Shown here piece after piece: positions 14,868 to 22,966 of a stretch of DNA of 42,351 nucleotides. Position 1 is the stretch's first letter. Every line of letters starts with the position of its first letter. Made by a program: the position numbers and the translations under genes. The stretch is from Bradyrhizobium liaoningense (GTDB lineage: Bacteria; Pseudomonadota; Alphaproteobacteria; Rhizobiales; Xanthobacteraceae): positions 1 through 42,351 of the forward strand of contig NZ_JAFCJM010000060.1 of NCBI RefSeq assembly GCF_018130955.1, read 5' to 3'. The notes beneath the pieces are model-generated. The model saw only the letters and a list, made by a program, of their open reading frames with translations, made no database searches and was not told the origin of the DNA.

Positions 14868-16360
14868 TGGATCGCCGCGTACATGATCTTCTCCTCGCTC
14901 GCCTCCGGCGCGGAGAATTCTTCCACCACCTTGCCCTGGCGCGAGACCAGGATGCGGTCGGAGAGGGCCATGATCTCGGGCAGATAGGATGAGATCACCA
15001 CGACCGCCTTGCCCTCGTCGGCGAGGCGGTTGATCAACTCGTGGATCTCGACGATGGCGCCGACGTCGACGCCGCGCGTCGGCTCGTCGAAGATGATCAG
15101 CTCGGGCTCCTGCACCAGCGATTTGGCGATCACGACCTTCTGCTGGTTGCCGCCGGAGAGCTCGACGACCTTGGCCTCGTCGCCGATGGCACGGACCTTG
15201 AGCCGCTCGATCCAGGTTTTGCCGATGGCATTGGTCTCGCGCCGCGACATCATCATCCGGCCCTTGGGAAATTTCGAGAGCAGGCCGAGATAGATGTTGC
15301 GGGCGATCGAGGACGTCTCGAAGAAGCCCTCGACCTTGCGGTCCTCGGTGACATAGGCGATGCCGGCCTTCACCGCCGGCGCGGGCACGCGGTAGCGCAC
15401 CGGCTTGTCGTGCAACAAAATCTCGCCGCCGTGGAAGAAGTCGCGTTTCAAGACGCCGGAGACGATCTTGAACGTCTCGGTGCGGCCGGCGCCTACGAGG
15501 CCGAACACGCCGGTGATCTGGCCGGCAAAGACCGACAGCGAATTGTTCTTCACCATCGGCGCCATCTTCAGATTTTGCACCGTCAGCACGCGCGCGCCGG
15601 CCGGGCGCACGCTGGTCTTCTTCACGCCGTAGAGCGTGTTGGAGAGATCGCGGCCGACCATCGCCTGCACGATTCTCCCGCGATCGAACTTTGTGGCGTC
15701 GTCGGTAACGACATGCTTGCCGTCGCGCAACACCGTGATCCGGTCAGCGAGCAGCAGCGCCTCCTCCAGCGCGTGCGAAATGAAGACGATGGAGACGCCG
15801 CGCTTCTTGAGGTCGCGGACGAGATCGAAGAAGTATCTTTTCTCCTCCGGTGTCAGCGAGGCCGTCGGCTCGTCGAAGATGATGACTTTTGCGCGGTGAA
15901 GCACCGCGCGGGCGATCTCCACCATCTGCTTCTTGGCGGCGCCCAAGCCACTGACGGTTGCCGTCGGCGCCACGTCGAAATTGAGCGATTGCAAAAACTG
16001 CTGTGCGGCGATGTAGATGCCGCGCAGGCGGTTGTAAAACTTCTCCTGCCCCAGAAACAGGTTTTGCGCTACCATCATGGTCGGCACCAGGCTGTTCTCC
16101 TGGAACACCATGGCGATGCCGAGGTTGCGGGCCTCCAGTGGCGTCCTCGGCGCGACGGCGGCGCCGTCAATCGTCATGTCGCCGGAGGTCAGCGTCACGA
16201 CGCCGGCCATCACCTTGGTCAGGGTCGATTTGCCGGCGCCGTTCTCGCCGACCAGCGCATGGATCTCGCCGCGACGCAGGTCGAAGTCGACGCCCTCGAT
16301 GGCGGGAACGCCGGCATAGAGCTTTGTCGCCTTGCGTAGAGAAAGGACGGTATCGCTCAT
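14864..16360 (-). CDS. Sugar-type ABC transporter ATP-binding protein
   Basis: A 498-residue duplicated ATPase of the RbsA/MglA class, which energises CUT2-type import of sugars or related compounds. First half: Walker A GENGAGKST at residues 38-46, Q-loop VFQENS, a degenerate signature GLGAAKKQMVEIARAV, and Walker B VIIFDEPTAS. Second half: a degenerate Walker A (FGLVGAGRTE), as usual in this class, signature LSGGNQQKV, and Walker B LIIFDEPTRGVDVG. The start is the ATG at 16360, overlapping the TGA of the upstream minus-strand gene (ATGA), so the two were co-translated. The permease and binding-protein genes expected with it are not in the window: the upstream DNA was replaced at about 16,800. 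It is intact but orphaned. The substrate is unknown. Confidence 0.88.
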   Translation of the reverse strand: MSDTVLSLRKATKLYAGVPAIEGVDFDLRRGEIHALVGENGAGKSTLTKVMAGVVTLTSGDMTIDGAAVAPRTPLEARNLGIAMVFQENSLVPTMMVAQNLFLGQEKFYNRLRGIYIAAQQFLQSLNFDVAPTATVSGLGAAKKQMVEIARAVLHRAKVIIFDEPTASLTPEEKRYFFDLVRDLKKRGVSIVFISHALEEALLLADRITVLRDGKHVVTDDATKFDRGRIVQAMVGRDLSNTLYGVKKTSVRPAGARVLTVQNLKMAPMVKNNSLSVFAGQITGVFGLVGAGRTETFKIVSGVLKRDFFHGGEILLHDKPVRYRVPAPAVKAGIAYVTEDRKVEGFFETSSIARNIYLGLLSKFPKGRMMMSRRETNAIGKTWIERLKVRAIGDEAKVVELSGGNQQKVVIAKSLVQEPELIIFDEPTRGVDVGAIVEIHELINRLADEGKAVVVISSYLPEIMALSDRILVSRQGKVVEEFSAPEASEEKIMYAAIH

Positions 16361-16830
16361 GCGCAAAACTCCTCGGCGAGACCGGCCAGCGGCAATTTCA
16401 GGACCCGGCCCGGCCCCTTGGCGATCAAGACGAGATCGCCGCCTATCTCGACCGCCGCGACGATCCCGTGATTGACGCCGTCGACACGGCTGTGCACCGA
16501 GTAGAGCGGTTTGCCGTCTGCGTTCAGTCGCACGACAAGGCCGTAGGAGCGCGGCGGCGCCCAGGGCTTGATGACCCCCATCGTCTTGATGTGCGCGCCC
16601 TGCATCGGCTCCTTGAATGAAAAGCCGGAGCGCAAGCGCGGCGCCACCCAATAGGCCGGATCGATCTCGGCCATCATGCGCTTGCGATAGGCGGGCTCGC
16701 GCAGCACGAACTCGATCAGCTGGGTGCGCGCGGTGAAGGCCGTCAGCCAATACCCACCGCCGGATGCTTTCGACAATCGCGACGGATAGACGGGCAGGTG
16801 AGCGAGCACGGTTTGCGGCGCGCGGCCTTG
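16357..16830 (-). pseudogene. Strictosidine-synthase/SMP-30-like protein, C-terminal part
   Basis: About 150 residues of the C-terminal half of a beta-propeller protein of the strictosidine-synthase family, often encoded with sugar ABC transporters in Bradyrhizobium. Seen: LPVYPSRLSKASGGGYWLTA, FTARTQLIEFVLREPAYRKR, SVHSRVDGVNHGIVAAVEIG and LIAKGPGRVLKLPL. The N-terminal half is missing: between about 16,796 and 16,835 the sequence passes into a Rieske oxygenase gene running the other way. The stop overlaps the ABC gene's start (ATGA). It is therefore a 5'-truncated gene cut by a rearrangement. The exact junction base cannot be fixed by eye. Confidence 0.7.
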
Positions 16831-17836
16831 CGGAATCCGCTGCATCTATCACGGCTGGAAGTTCGGGACGGACGGCGAGGTACTCGAGGTGATGAACAAC
16901 CCCTCGAACAAGCGGCCGCCCAAGCTGAGAGCCCCCGCATATCCGGTCGTCGAAGCCGGCGGCATGGTCTGGACTTATCTGGGGCCGAAGGAAAAGCAGC
17001 CGCCTTTCGTCCGCTATAAGTACATGGACCTGCCGGATAACCACTGTGTGGTGTTCCGGGTCGATACGCATGCGAACTGGGTGCAGACCGTCGAGGGCGG
17101 CCTGGACAGCTCTCACGTGAGCATTCTGCACACCAACGGGGCCCGTCCTGAGTGGACCGGCAAGTCCGAAGAGAAGGTCGGCTCGTTCGCCGACACTGAG
17201 CCGGTGCTCGAGATCGAGGATACCGAGTTCGGATACCACTACGCCGCGTTCAGAAGGAATCATGCCGGTCAGATGGACAATGTGCGGATCGTTCCGTTCA
17301 TCATGCCCTCGGGACGAATCATTCCGGGCGGCGCGCTGCAAGGGCGCAACAACGCGACGCTCGCGCTCGAAATACCAATCGACGACGAGCACACCGCTAC
17401 CTATACCGTTCGCTACGGCAGCGAGCCGATCACCCGGGAAAGCCGGCTGGTCGAAATGGGCTTCGACGACCCCGAAATCTATTGCGAACGCACCCAGCAA
17501 TTCCTCTTCACTCGCAACGACTTCCATCGTCAGCGCCGCGATCTCATGGACCACAACTGGTCCGGATTTCGCGGCATCGCAACCGAGGATCTCGTCATCT
17601 CTACTTCGATGGGGCCGATCCAGGATCGGACCAAGGAGCACCTCATCGGTTCGGACCTCGCGGTCGCTCGCTTCCGTAAGCGATTGCTCGACTCCGTCGA
17701 ACGGATGGAGCGCGGAGAAGATCCGATCGGCGTACATGCGGATGTGGGGCTGGTATCCGCAATCGACGCGCCCCTACCGCAGAGCGGACATTGGCGGACG
17801 CTCATCCCAACCCACCGGGTCGCTGCCGCCGCCTGA
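16829..17836 (+). pseudogene. Rieske-type ring-hydroxylating oxygenase alpha subunit, N-truncated
   Basis: The protein belongs to the Rieske non-haem iron oxygenases (phthalate-4,5-dioxygenase-like alpha subunits), which hydroxylate aromatic rings using electrons from a reductase. Homology begins at CGIRCIYHGWKF near 16829, which is the second Cys-x-x-His half of the [2Fe-2S] site. The first Cys-x-His half and everything before it are absent. The mononuclear iron motif is present: GGLDSSHVSILHTN, with H-x4-H and a nearby Asp. The later catalytic domain and C terminus are complete. An ATG at 16889 could still start a 315-residue product, but it would lack the whole Rieske cluster, so it should be inactive as an oxygenase. 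The next genes (MFS transporter, NIPSNAP) fit an aromatic-compound uptake/degradation operon. Confidence 0.75.
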
Positions 17837-17955
17837 TGGAGGTCGTCGGCCTCGCTGAAGGCAAGGCAGGCGACGTCCGGGTGTAGATCGCAAGTGAAGG
17901 CATGGAAAGACCATGCAATTGAGCCGGCAAAAGCTCACGCGCGTTGGGAGTGGTC

Positions 17956-19239
17956 ATGATTAACAACAAGATCAATCGCTGGTGGACGGTTGCCGGAGGA
18001 GCGCTTGCCTGCGCGGTGAGCATCGGCGTCATCGGCAATTCGTTCGGAATCTTCACCAAGGCCATCGCTGCGGAGTTCGGCTGGGCCCGGTCGACCGCAA
18101 CGCTCGGGCTTACCATCCAGCACATCTTCTCCGGACTGAGCTTCGCGCCCCTGGGCGCTGTTCTGCTGCGCTGGGACGTGCGCCGTCCCACGGCGATTCT
18201 CGTCGTCATCTGTGCGATCTGCATCTTCAGCCTGGGTCTGGTACCCAACTCGCCGTGGATCTACTACCTTCTGTTCGGTGTGATGGGCGCCGCCAGCGCC
18301 GCAGCAACAGCGATGCCGTACTCGGTCGCAATCGTCAGATGGTTCGACGAATATCGCGGCGTGGCGCTCGGTCTGATGGTCATGGGGACGGGGATCGGAG
18401 CTTCATTCGTCCCGCTCTACACGAACTATCTGCTGTCGAACTACGGCTGGCGGATCGGATTCATGGCCCTCGCCGCGACCCTGCTTTGCGGAAACCTGTT
18501 CGCGCTTGCCTTCATGGTCCGAACTCCAGAAACGAAATCGCGGGAAGCGGCCGACCTCGCGCCATCCAGTGAGACGTTGGCCGTGCCCTCCTACTTCGAG
18601 ATATTCACCCGCCTGCCGCGGTTCTGGCTGATAGGGGCGCCGATCTTTCTTCTTTCGGTCGTCGTAGCGGGCATTCTTATCAATATCGTTCCGATCATGA
18701 CCGATGCTGGCTACACGACCGGTCAAGCTGTCGGGATGCTGTCGGTGGCAGGCATCGCGTCGATCTCGAGTCGCGTACTGGTCGGGTTTTGTCTCGACAG
18801 GGTCCTTGCTCCGTATGTGGGCGCCGCCGTCCTGTTGATAGCGACGTTGGGACTGCTCATCATTCTGTTTGGCCCGATCTGGCTTCCCGCGGCCTATGTC
18901 GCCGCTCTCTGCATCGGTTTCAGTCTGGGGGCGGAGGCCGATATGATCACATTCATGGTGAGCCGCTATTTCAGACCGGAAGTCTACAGCAAGGTCGTGG
19001 GAACCATCTTCTTGCTGTTCGCTTGGGGGAATGCGACCGGAATTTCCGTGGCGAGCTATGCTCACGACTACGTTGGCTCCTATCGAAGCGCGATCGCTTC
19101 CTTCGTGGCGCTGAACCTTCTGAGCGTGATGATCATCCTTCGTCTCGGCGAATATCCATACCCGGCAAGAAGAAAATCGCAGCCAGTCTCGGAGACCGAA
19201 ACCGTTGGCCTCGCCCGGGCGCCGGCAACCGCGCCATGA
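17956..19239 (+). CDS. MFS transporter
   Basis: A 427-residue major facilitator superfamily protein with about 12 membrane segments, for example WWTVAGGALACAVSIGVIGN, IYYLLFGVMGAASAAATAMP and LIGAPIFLLSVVVAGILINI. The MFS loop 2-3 signature is loose, and the segment RWFDEYRGVALGLMVMGTGI matches the TM5 region of the monocarboxylate/aromatic-acid (MCT/AAHS-like) groups. The ATG at 17956 (MINNKINRWW) is preferred over a TTG at 17944; GGGAG lies just before it. It lies 119 bases downstream of the Rieske gene and 25 bases before a NIPSNAP gene. Uptake of an aromatic acid for the now broken oxygenase is the likely former role, by context. Confidence 0.85.
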   Translation: MINNKINRWWTVAGGALACAVSIGVIGNSFGIFTKAIAAEFGWARSTATLGLTIQHIFSGLSFAPLGAVLLRWDVRRPTAILVVICAICIFSLGLVPNSPWIYYLLFGVMGAASAAATAMPYSVAIVRWFDEYRGVALGLMVMGTGIGASFVPLYTNYLLSNYGWRIGFMALAATLLCGNLFALAFMVRTPETKSREAADLAPSSETLAVPSYFEIFTRLPRFWLIGAPIFLLSVVVAGILINIVPIMTDAGYTTGQAVGMLSVAGIASISSRVLVGFCLDRVLAPYVGAAVLLIATLGLLIILFGPIWLPAAYVAALCIGFSLGAEADMITFMVSRYFRPEVYSKVVGTIFLLFAWGNATGISVASYAHDYVGSYRSAIASFVALNLLSVMIILRLGEYPYPARRKSQPVSETETVGLARAPATAP

Positions 19240-19264
19240 CACGCATGGGAGAAGCGGAGGCGGC

Positions 19265-19867
19265 ATGATCGTCGAGATGCGTACCTATGTCCTGAAACCC
19301 GGCGCGGTGCCTGCCGTCGAGGCACTGTTTGGCGAGCACTTGCAGCACCGAACCGCGCTGTCACCGTTGGCGGGACTGTGGCACACCCTGACCGGCCGCC
19401 TCAATTCGATCGTTCATCTGTGGCCGTACGCGAGCGTCGAAGAGCGCGACCGTATCCGGAATGCGATGATGATGCCTCCCAAATGGCCGCCTCCACTGCG
19501 GCCGTACCTGGCGGAAATGCACGCGACGATCCTGAAGCCGGCAGGCTTCTCGCCGGCTCTCGCTCCCGCAAGCCACGGAAGCCTATATGAATTTTGCATC
19601 GACGAATATTCGCCTGGAGGCGTAGCCGAGTGTCAGGAAAAATGGAGCGCCGAGTTGCCGGCCCGCGCGAAACATGCCGCCCTTGTGTTTTGCGGCACGT
19701 CCGACATCGGTCCGCTCAACCGATGGTTCCATATCTGGGCCTATCGCAACGCCGCTCACAGGCAAGATGTCTATTCCAACGCTGAGGGCCCGCTCGAACG
19801 AACTTCCAAATTGTTGAACCAGGAACTGTTCCTCGCCGCGCCGGCCGAATGCTCCCCACTCAAGTAG
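19265..19867 (+). CDS. NIPSNAP family protein
   Basis: A 200-residue protein with two ferredoxin-like NIPSNAP repeats. It starts MIVEMRTYVLKPGAVPAVEA (the family's E-x-R-x-Y-x-x-x-x-G-x opening). LWPYASVEERDRIRNAMMMP gives the end of the first repeat. The second repeat begins around LYEFCIDEYSPGGVAECQEK and ends PLNRWFHIWAYRNAAHRQDV. In catabolic clusters such proteins are often encoded next to oxygenases and may be monooxygenase- or isomerase-like helpers, but their role is not settled. GGAGG lies 3-8 bases before the ATG. It overlaps no neighbour and is the last gene of the Rieske-MFS-NIPSNAP group. Confidence 0.8.
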   Translation: MIVEMRTYVLKPGAVPAVEALFGEHLQHRTALSPLAGLWHTLTGRLNSIVHLWPYASVEERDRIRNAMMMPPKWPPPLRPYLAEMHATILKPAGFSPALAPASHGSLYEFCIDEYSPGGVAECQEKWSAELPARAKHAALVFCGTSDIGPLNRWFHIWAYRNAAHRQDVYSNAEGPLERTSKLLNQELFLAAPAECSPLK

Positions 19868-20245
19868 CTTGCGAGGTCCGCAATTTGCGCTCAGGGCAGG
19901 TCGACACACTCCTTTGGCAATTGAGGCCGGCGATGCCACTTCTCGCGCCCAAGATTCCGGCCGGCCAGATCAGACTGACCTATGGTCTCATCGTCCTGCT
20001 CTTGTTGTGTGTCCCCAAACCGTGAGGTGCCCTCGGCGGTTGAATATTTCGCTGTAAGCCATTGATCTCCAATGGTGGGATTTTGGCCCAGTCGGAGAAA
20101 TTTTCTTGAAGGATCAGTGGCCATAGCGTGTCTGTTAATCAGCGGGTCCCAGGTTCGAGCCCTGCGCCCACCATCCCGAAATCAAGCACTTATAGAAGAT
20201 CGTAATTCTTCATTCCGACAAGTTGAGTCAGCGGCTGACAATGCC
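19868..20245. other. Junction region with tRNA remnant
   Basis: About 380 bases between NIPSNAP and the truncated hydrolase. A short inverted repeat, CCATTG-atct-CCAATGG (about 20059-20075), precedes the tRNA-Lys-like remnant at 20135-20173. A frame that reads through the remnant joins it artificially to the hydrolase. No gene of its own is seen. Confidence 0.5.
20135..20173 (+). pseudogene. tRNA-Lys-like 3' end remnant (att-like)
   Basis: Begins inside the anticodon loop/stem (TTAATCAG), runs through the T arm (CCCAGGTTCGAGCC) and ends CTGCGCCCACCA, a CCA-bearing acceptor end, apparently about three bases shorter than a full T-stem/acceptor would need. Positions 20135-20161 are identical to 5395-5421. 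It holds the 3' portion that the other copy lacks. Confidence 0.65.
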
Positions 20246-20968
20246 ATTCAGCTCATCTGCCCGGACCCGCCGGGCCGAGGGCGCAGCGGCTGGATCACCA
20301 ATCCCGATCACTATGCACTGCCGCAATATTGCGCCGACATGAACGCGATCATCGCGCGGCTCGACGTCACCGAGGTGGATTGGGTCGGCACCTCGCTCGG
20401 CGGCCTGATCGGCATGATCATGGCCGGCTTTCCCGGCAGCATCGTGCGCAAGCTCGTGATCAACGACATCGGCCCGTTCGTGTCGTCGAACGGGCTGCAG
20501 CGCATCGGCCAGTACATCGGCAACATGCCGTCGCTGTTCAAGACGATCGAGGAAGCCGAGACGTATTTTCGCAAGGTGCTGGCGCCCTACGGCAGGCTCG
20601 CGGATGAGCATTGGCAGCATCTCGCCGAGCACAGCGTTCGCTGGGACGAAGCCAGGCAGGGTTATGCGCTGCTCTGCGATCCCGCCATCGCGAAGGGATT
20701 TCGACTGCCGTGGTTTCAATCGCTGAACCTCTGGGCCTATTGGGAGGCCATCAAGGTGCCGACCCTGGTTCTGCGCGGTCAGCATTCGGATCTGCTGTCG
20801 TTCGATCTCGCCGCCGAGATGCGCAAGCGCAATCCGATGGCCAACGTCTTCCAGTTCGACGATTGCGGCCACGTGCCGCCATTGATGGCGGCGGACCAGA
20901 TCGACGTCGTGGCGCAGTTTCTGCTGAAGGATACGGTGTCTGGTTTCGCAGAGTGGCCTCGCAACTAG
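20246..20968 (+). pseudogene. Alpha/beta hydrolase, N-terminally truncated
   Basis: Homology to alpha/beta hydrolases starts at LICPDPPGRGRSGW (the strand with the D-x-x-G-R-G-x-S turn). It continues through the nucleophile elbow WVGTSLGGLIGMIMAG, the cap region, TLVLRGQHSDLLSFD with the probable acid, and DCGHVPPLMAADQID with the catalytic His. Missing are the first strands and the oxyanion HG segment, which should precede by about 50-60 residues. In their place lie 73 bases of unrelated sequence and the tRNA-Lys-like remnant. An ATG at 20072 gives a 298-residue frame, but its start reads through the tRNA remnant and is not homologous. The family (possibly a homoserine-acetyltransferase-like or lactone hydrolase) is uncertain. 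Confidence 0.75.
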
Positions 20969-21086
20969 TGCCCCGAGTCACAAGTTCGCAATCGTAGATT
21001 CGCAGTAGATTCGTGCCGTTGTGCCAAGCATGGAGGCAAACGGCAACGGAGTCTCCAATGCTGTCCAGCAACTTGGCGGGTGGCAG

Positions 21087-21962
21087 TCATCGGAAGGAGG
21101 CGCGAACCTCATCGGCGGTCCGCTTCGGATCTTGGAGGTGAGGATAGTGCCCAATGCCAGGAAGAAGCGCGAGTTCCGCGTGCACCCTTTCGGCGAGCTC
21201 TGTTCCCATCTCTTTCTTGATGTAGAGATCTTTCTCGCCCCAGACCACCTTCAACCGGGTCTTGAGCCGGGCGAGTTGCGATTCGAAGCGGTCCTGATCC
21301 CGCGTGAAGTGCGAATAATAGTGGGAAAACGCATCCACCACCGTCATCGCGCCCTGGCTCCATCCGCGGGACACGTCGTCCCTGAATTCCCGCGACAGTT
21401 CGAATTGCGCTTCCCTGGGCAGGCCCCTCGTGAAGGTATTCTCGAGGATCTCGTCGCGATTCCTGTTCATGGCGGCGCGGACCTGATTCATGGCGGGCCC
21501 CGCTTTCAGATTTTGCAGGCTCTCGTACATCAACGCGGGTCTGTTGAACGGGGCGAAGTCGCCCACGATGATTGCCCTTGCGATGTCGGGCTTCTCCACC
21601 GCCAGCAGGAGGGCCGGCAGGGCTCCGATATCCGTTGCGTAGATCGTCAGCCGCGACGTGTCGATGCCTGCTTTGGCGATGTACCGATCGAGAACATGCG
21701 CGTAGTCCATCGGTGCGTAGGAAAACCTGTCGACCGCTGGCCGCGATGAAAGACCGTAGCCCGGCCAATCGAAGGCATGGATTTCGTAGTCATCGGCGAG
21801 GGCCTCGGCAATCTCCTTCCAGGCGTACAGGGTCTCCGGAAACCCGTGCAGAAAGAGAACGGTTCCTTTCGGTCTCGCGTTGCGCAGAACCATCCGTCTG
21901 AGCGTGATGTCATCGTCGATCGGAAGGAAATCGATCGCGTCGTCGTCGATCCGGTGTGACAT
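21087..21962 (-). CDS. Alpha/beta hydrolase (haloalkane dehalogenase/epoxide hydrolase type)
   Basis: A 291-residue soluble hydrolase. The oxyanion motif FLHGFPETLYAW includes His39. The nucleophile elbow YATDIGALPAL has Asp111, not Ser, which marks the dehalogenase/epoxide hydrolase branch. The catalytic His is His272 in LPGIGHYPHLQDP, and WGEKDLYI near 241-248 may hold the acid. Fluoroacetate dehalogenase and epoxide hydrolases both share the HGFPE and Asp-nucleophile pattern, so the exact substrate is open. It is the last gene of a five-gene minus-strand operon, 28 bases after the AhpD-like gene. Confidence 0.85.
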   Translation of the reverse strand: MSHRIDDDAIDFLPIDDDITLRRMVLRNARPKGTVLFLHGFPETLYAWKEIAEALADDYEIHAFDWPGYGLSSRPAVDRFSYAPMDYAHVLDRYIAKAGIDTSRLTIYATDIGALPALLLAVEKPDIARAIIVGDFAPFNRPALMYESLQNLKAGPAMNQVRAAMNRNRDEILENTFTRGLPREAQFELSREFRDDVSRGWSQGAMTVVDAFSHYYSHFTRDQDRFESQLARLKTRLKVVWGEKDLYIKKEMGTELAERVHAELALLPGIGHYPHLQDPKRTADEVRASFR

Positions 21963-21990
21963 GGTCGGTGTCCTTTCGTCCCGTCTCCTG

Positions 21991-22452
21991 CTACGCGCGA
22001 TGCTCGAGGACGGCCTGCGGCGTGTTCCGAAAGCTGATGGCCACGCGATTATAGGCGTTCATCAAGCCAATCGCGATCGTGAGATCCACGAGCTCTCGCT
22101 CGTCGAACACCGCGCGGGCGTCCTGATAGGCGTCATCCGGCACGCCCGTCTCTGCGACGCGTGTCACGGTTTCGGCCCATGCAAGGGCGGCACGTTCGCG
22201 CGCGTCGAAGAGTGGGCCTGCTTCCCTCCACGCCTGGACCAGCGCGAGCTTTTCGATCTTCACTCCGTTCTTGAGCAGGTCGCGGGTGTGCGAATCGAGG
22301 CAGTAAGCGCAGTTGTTGATCTGGGAGATTCGGAGATAGACCAGGTCGACCAGCGCGGGAGGAAGACCGCTCTGCATGACGTAGCCGTAGACGCCGCCCA
22401 GCGCTTTCACGCCTGCGGGTGCAATCTGATTGTAGTCGAGACGTTTGCTCAT
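21991..22452 (-). CDS. AhpD-like/carboxymuconolactone decarboxylase family protein
   Basis: A 153-residue helical protein with the peroxidase-type site INNCAYCLDSHTRDLL: Cys48, Cys51 and His55. This is the CxxC-x3-H arrangement of AhpD, which reduces peroxiredoxins. Members of this CMD family outside AhpD are often of unknown substrate, and several act as disulfide reductases or peroxidases under oxidative or electrophile stress. The ATG at 22452 has AAGGAGC just ahead, so the longer frame to 22524 is not used. It is the fourth gene of the operon, with 68 bases to the cupin upstream and 28 bases to the hydrolase downstream. Confidence 0.87.
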   Translation of the reverse strand: MSKRLDYNQIAPAGVKALGGVYGYVMQSGLPPALVDLVYLRISQINNCAYCLDSHTRDLLKNGVKIEKLALVQAWREAGPLFDARERAALAWAETVTRVAETGVPDDAYQDARAVFDERELVDLTIAIGLMNAYNRVAISFRNTPQAVLEHRA

Positions 22453-22520
22453 TGTCTTGCTCCTTGATGACGACCCCCGTTCGGCGGGGGTCGTCAGCTC
22501 TCTTTCGTCGCTGGCCGCCG

Positions 22521-22937
22521 TCACTTCACCAATGTGAGGAGTGGCTTGCCCTTTTCGACGATGTAGGTGGCGAGCTCGCTGCCGGTGACGCTGCCGACGT
22601 TCCTTGCCGCATGCACCGTTCCGGCCGGGATGAAGAGGACGTCGCCGGCCTTCAGCGTGACCGGCGGCTTGTCCTCGACCTGGTACTCGAGCGAGCCTGC
22701 GAGGACATAGATGATCTCTTCGCCCGGATGGGTGTGCTTGCCGAAGGCGACGCCGGGTGCGAGGTCGACGCGGACCTGGACGGCTTCGCGTCCGGGGGCG
22801 GAGAGATCGTGCCGCTGCAGATCGGTCCGCGTCACGCCCGCCTGCTGCGCCAGCGCCGCGGGCGCCGCCAGAAAGCTTCCGGCGATCAGCGCCGCCATGG
22901 CCGTGATCTTCATGTTCTTCGCCTTAATCGTGCTCAT
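22521..22937 (-). CDS. Secreted cupin-domain protein
   Basis: A 138-residue protein with an N-terminal signal peptide (MKITAMAALIAGSFLAAPAA up to about residue 30, after the first MSTIKAKN) and a single cupin barrel. The metal-binding residues are visible: His68, His70 and Glu74 in GKHTHPGEEIIYVLAGSLEY, and His109 in IPAGTVHAARN. Small periplasmic cupins of this kind are often annotated as quercetinase-like or as unknown. The start is taken at 22937 (GGGAGC ahead), but a start at the internal Met9 would give a cleaner signal peptide. It lies 29 bases after the epoxide hydrolase gene in the operon. Confidence 0.8.
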   Translation of the reverse strand: MSTIKAKNMKITAMAALIAGSFLAAPAALAQQAGVTRTDLQRHDLSAPGREAVQVRVDLAPGVAFGKHTHPGEEIIYVLAGSLEYQVEDKPPVTLKAGDVLFIPAGTVHAARNVGSVTGSELATYIVEKGKPLLTLVK

Positions 22938-22966
22938 GTCTTGCTCCCGTGGTGTTGGCAGATTGG

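Noticed and set aside
16361..17737. Long upstream extension of the sugar ABC gene (957-codon frame)
   Set aside because: The extension is antisense to the Rieske gene. The true start is the ATG at 16360, overlapping the preceding stop.
20072..20245. N-terminal part of the 298-codon hydrolase frame as a real signal/anchor
   Set aside because: It is the translation of non-homologous sequence and the tRNA scrap, not the enzyme's missing N terminus.
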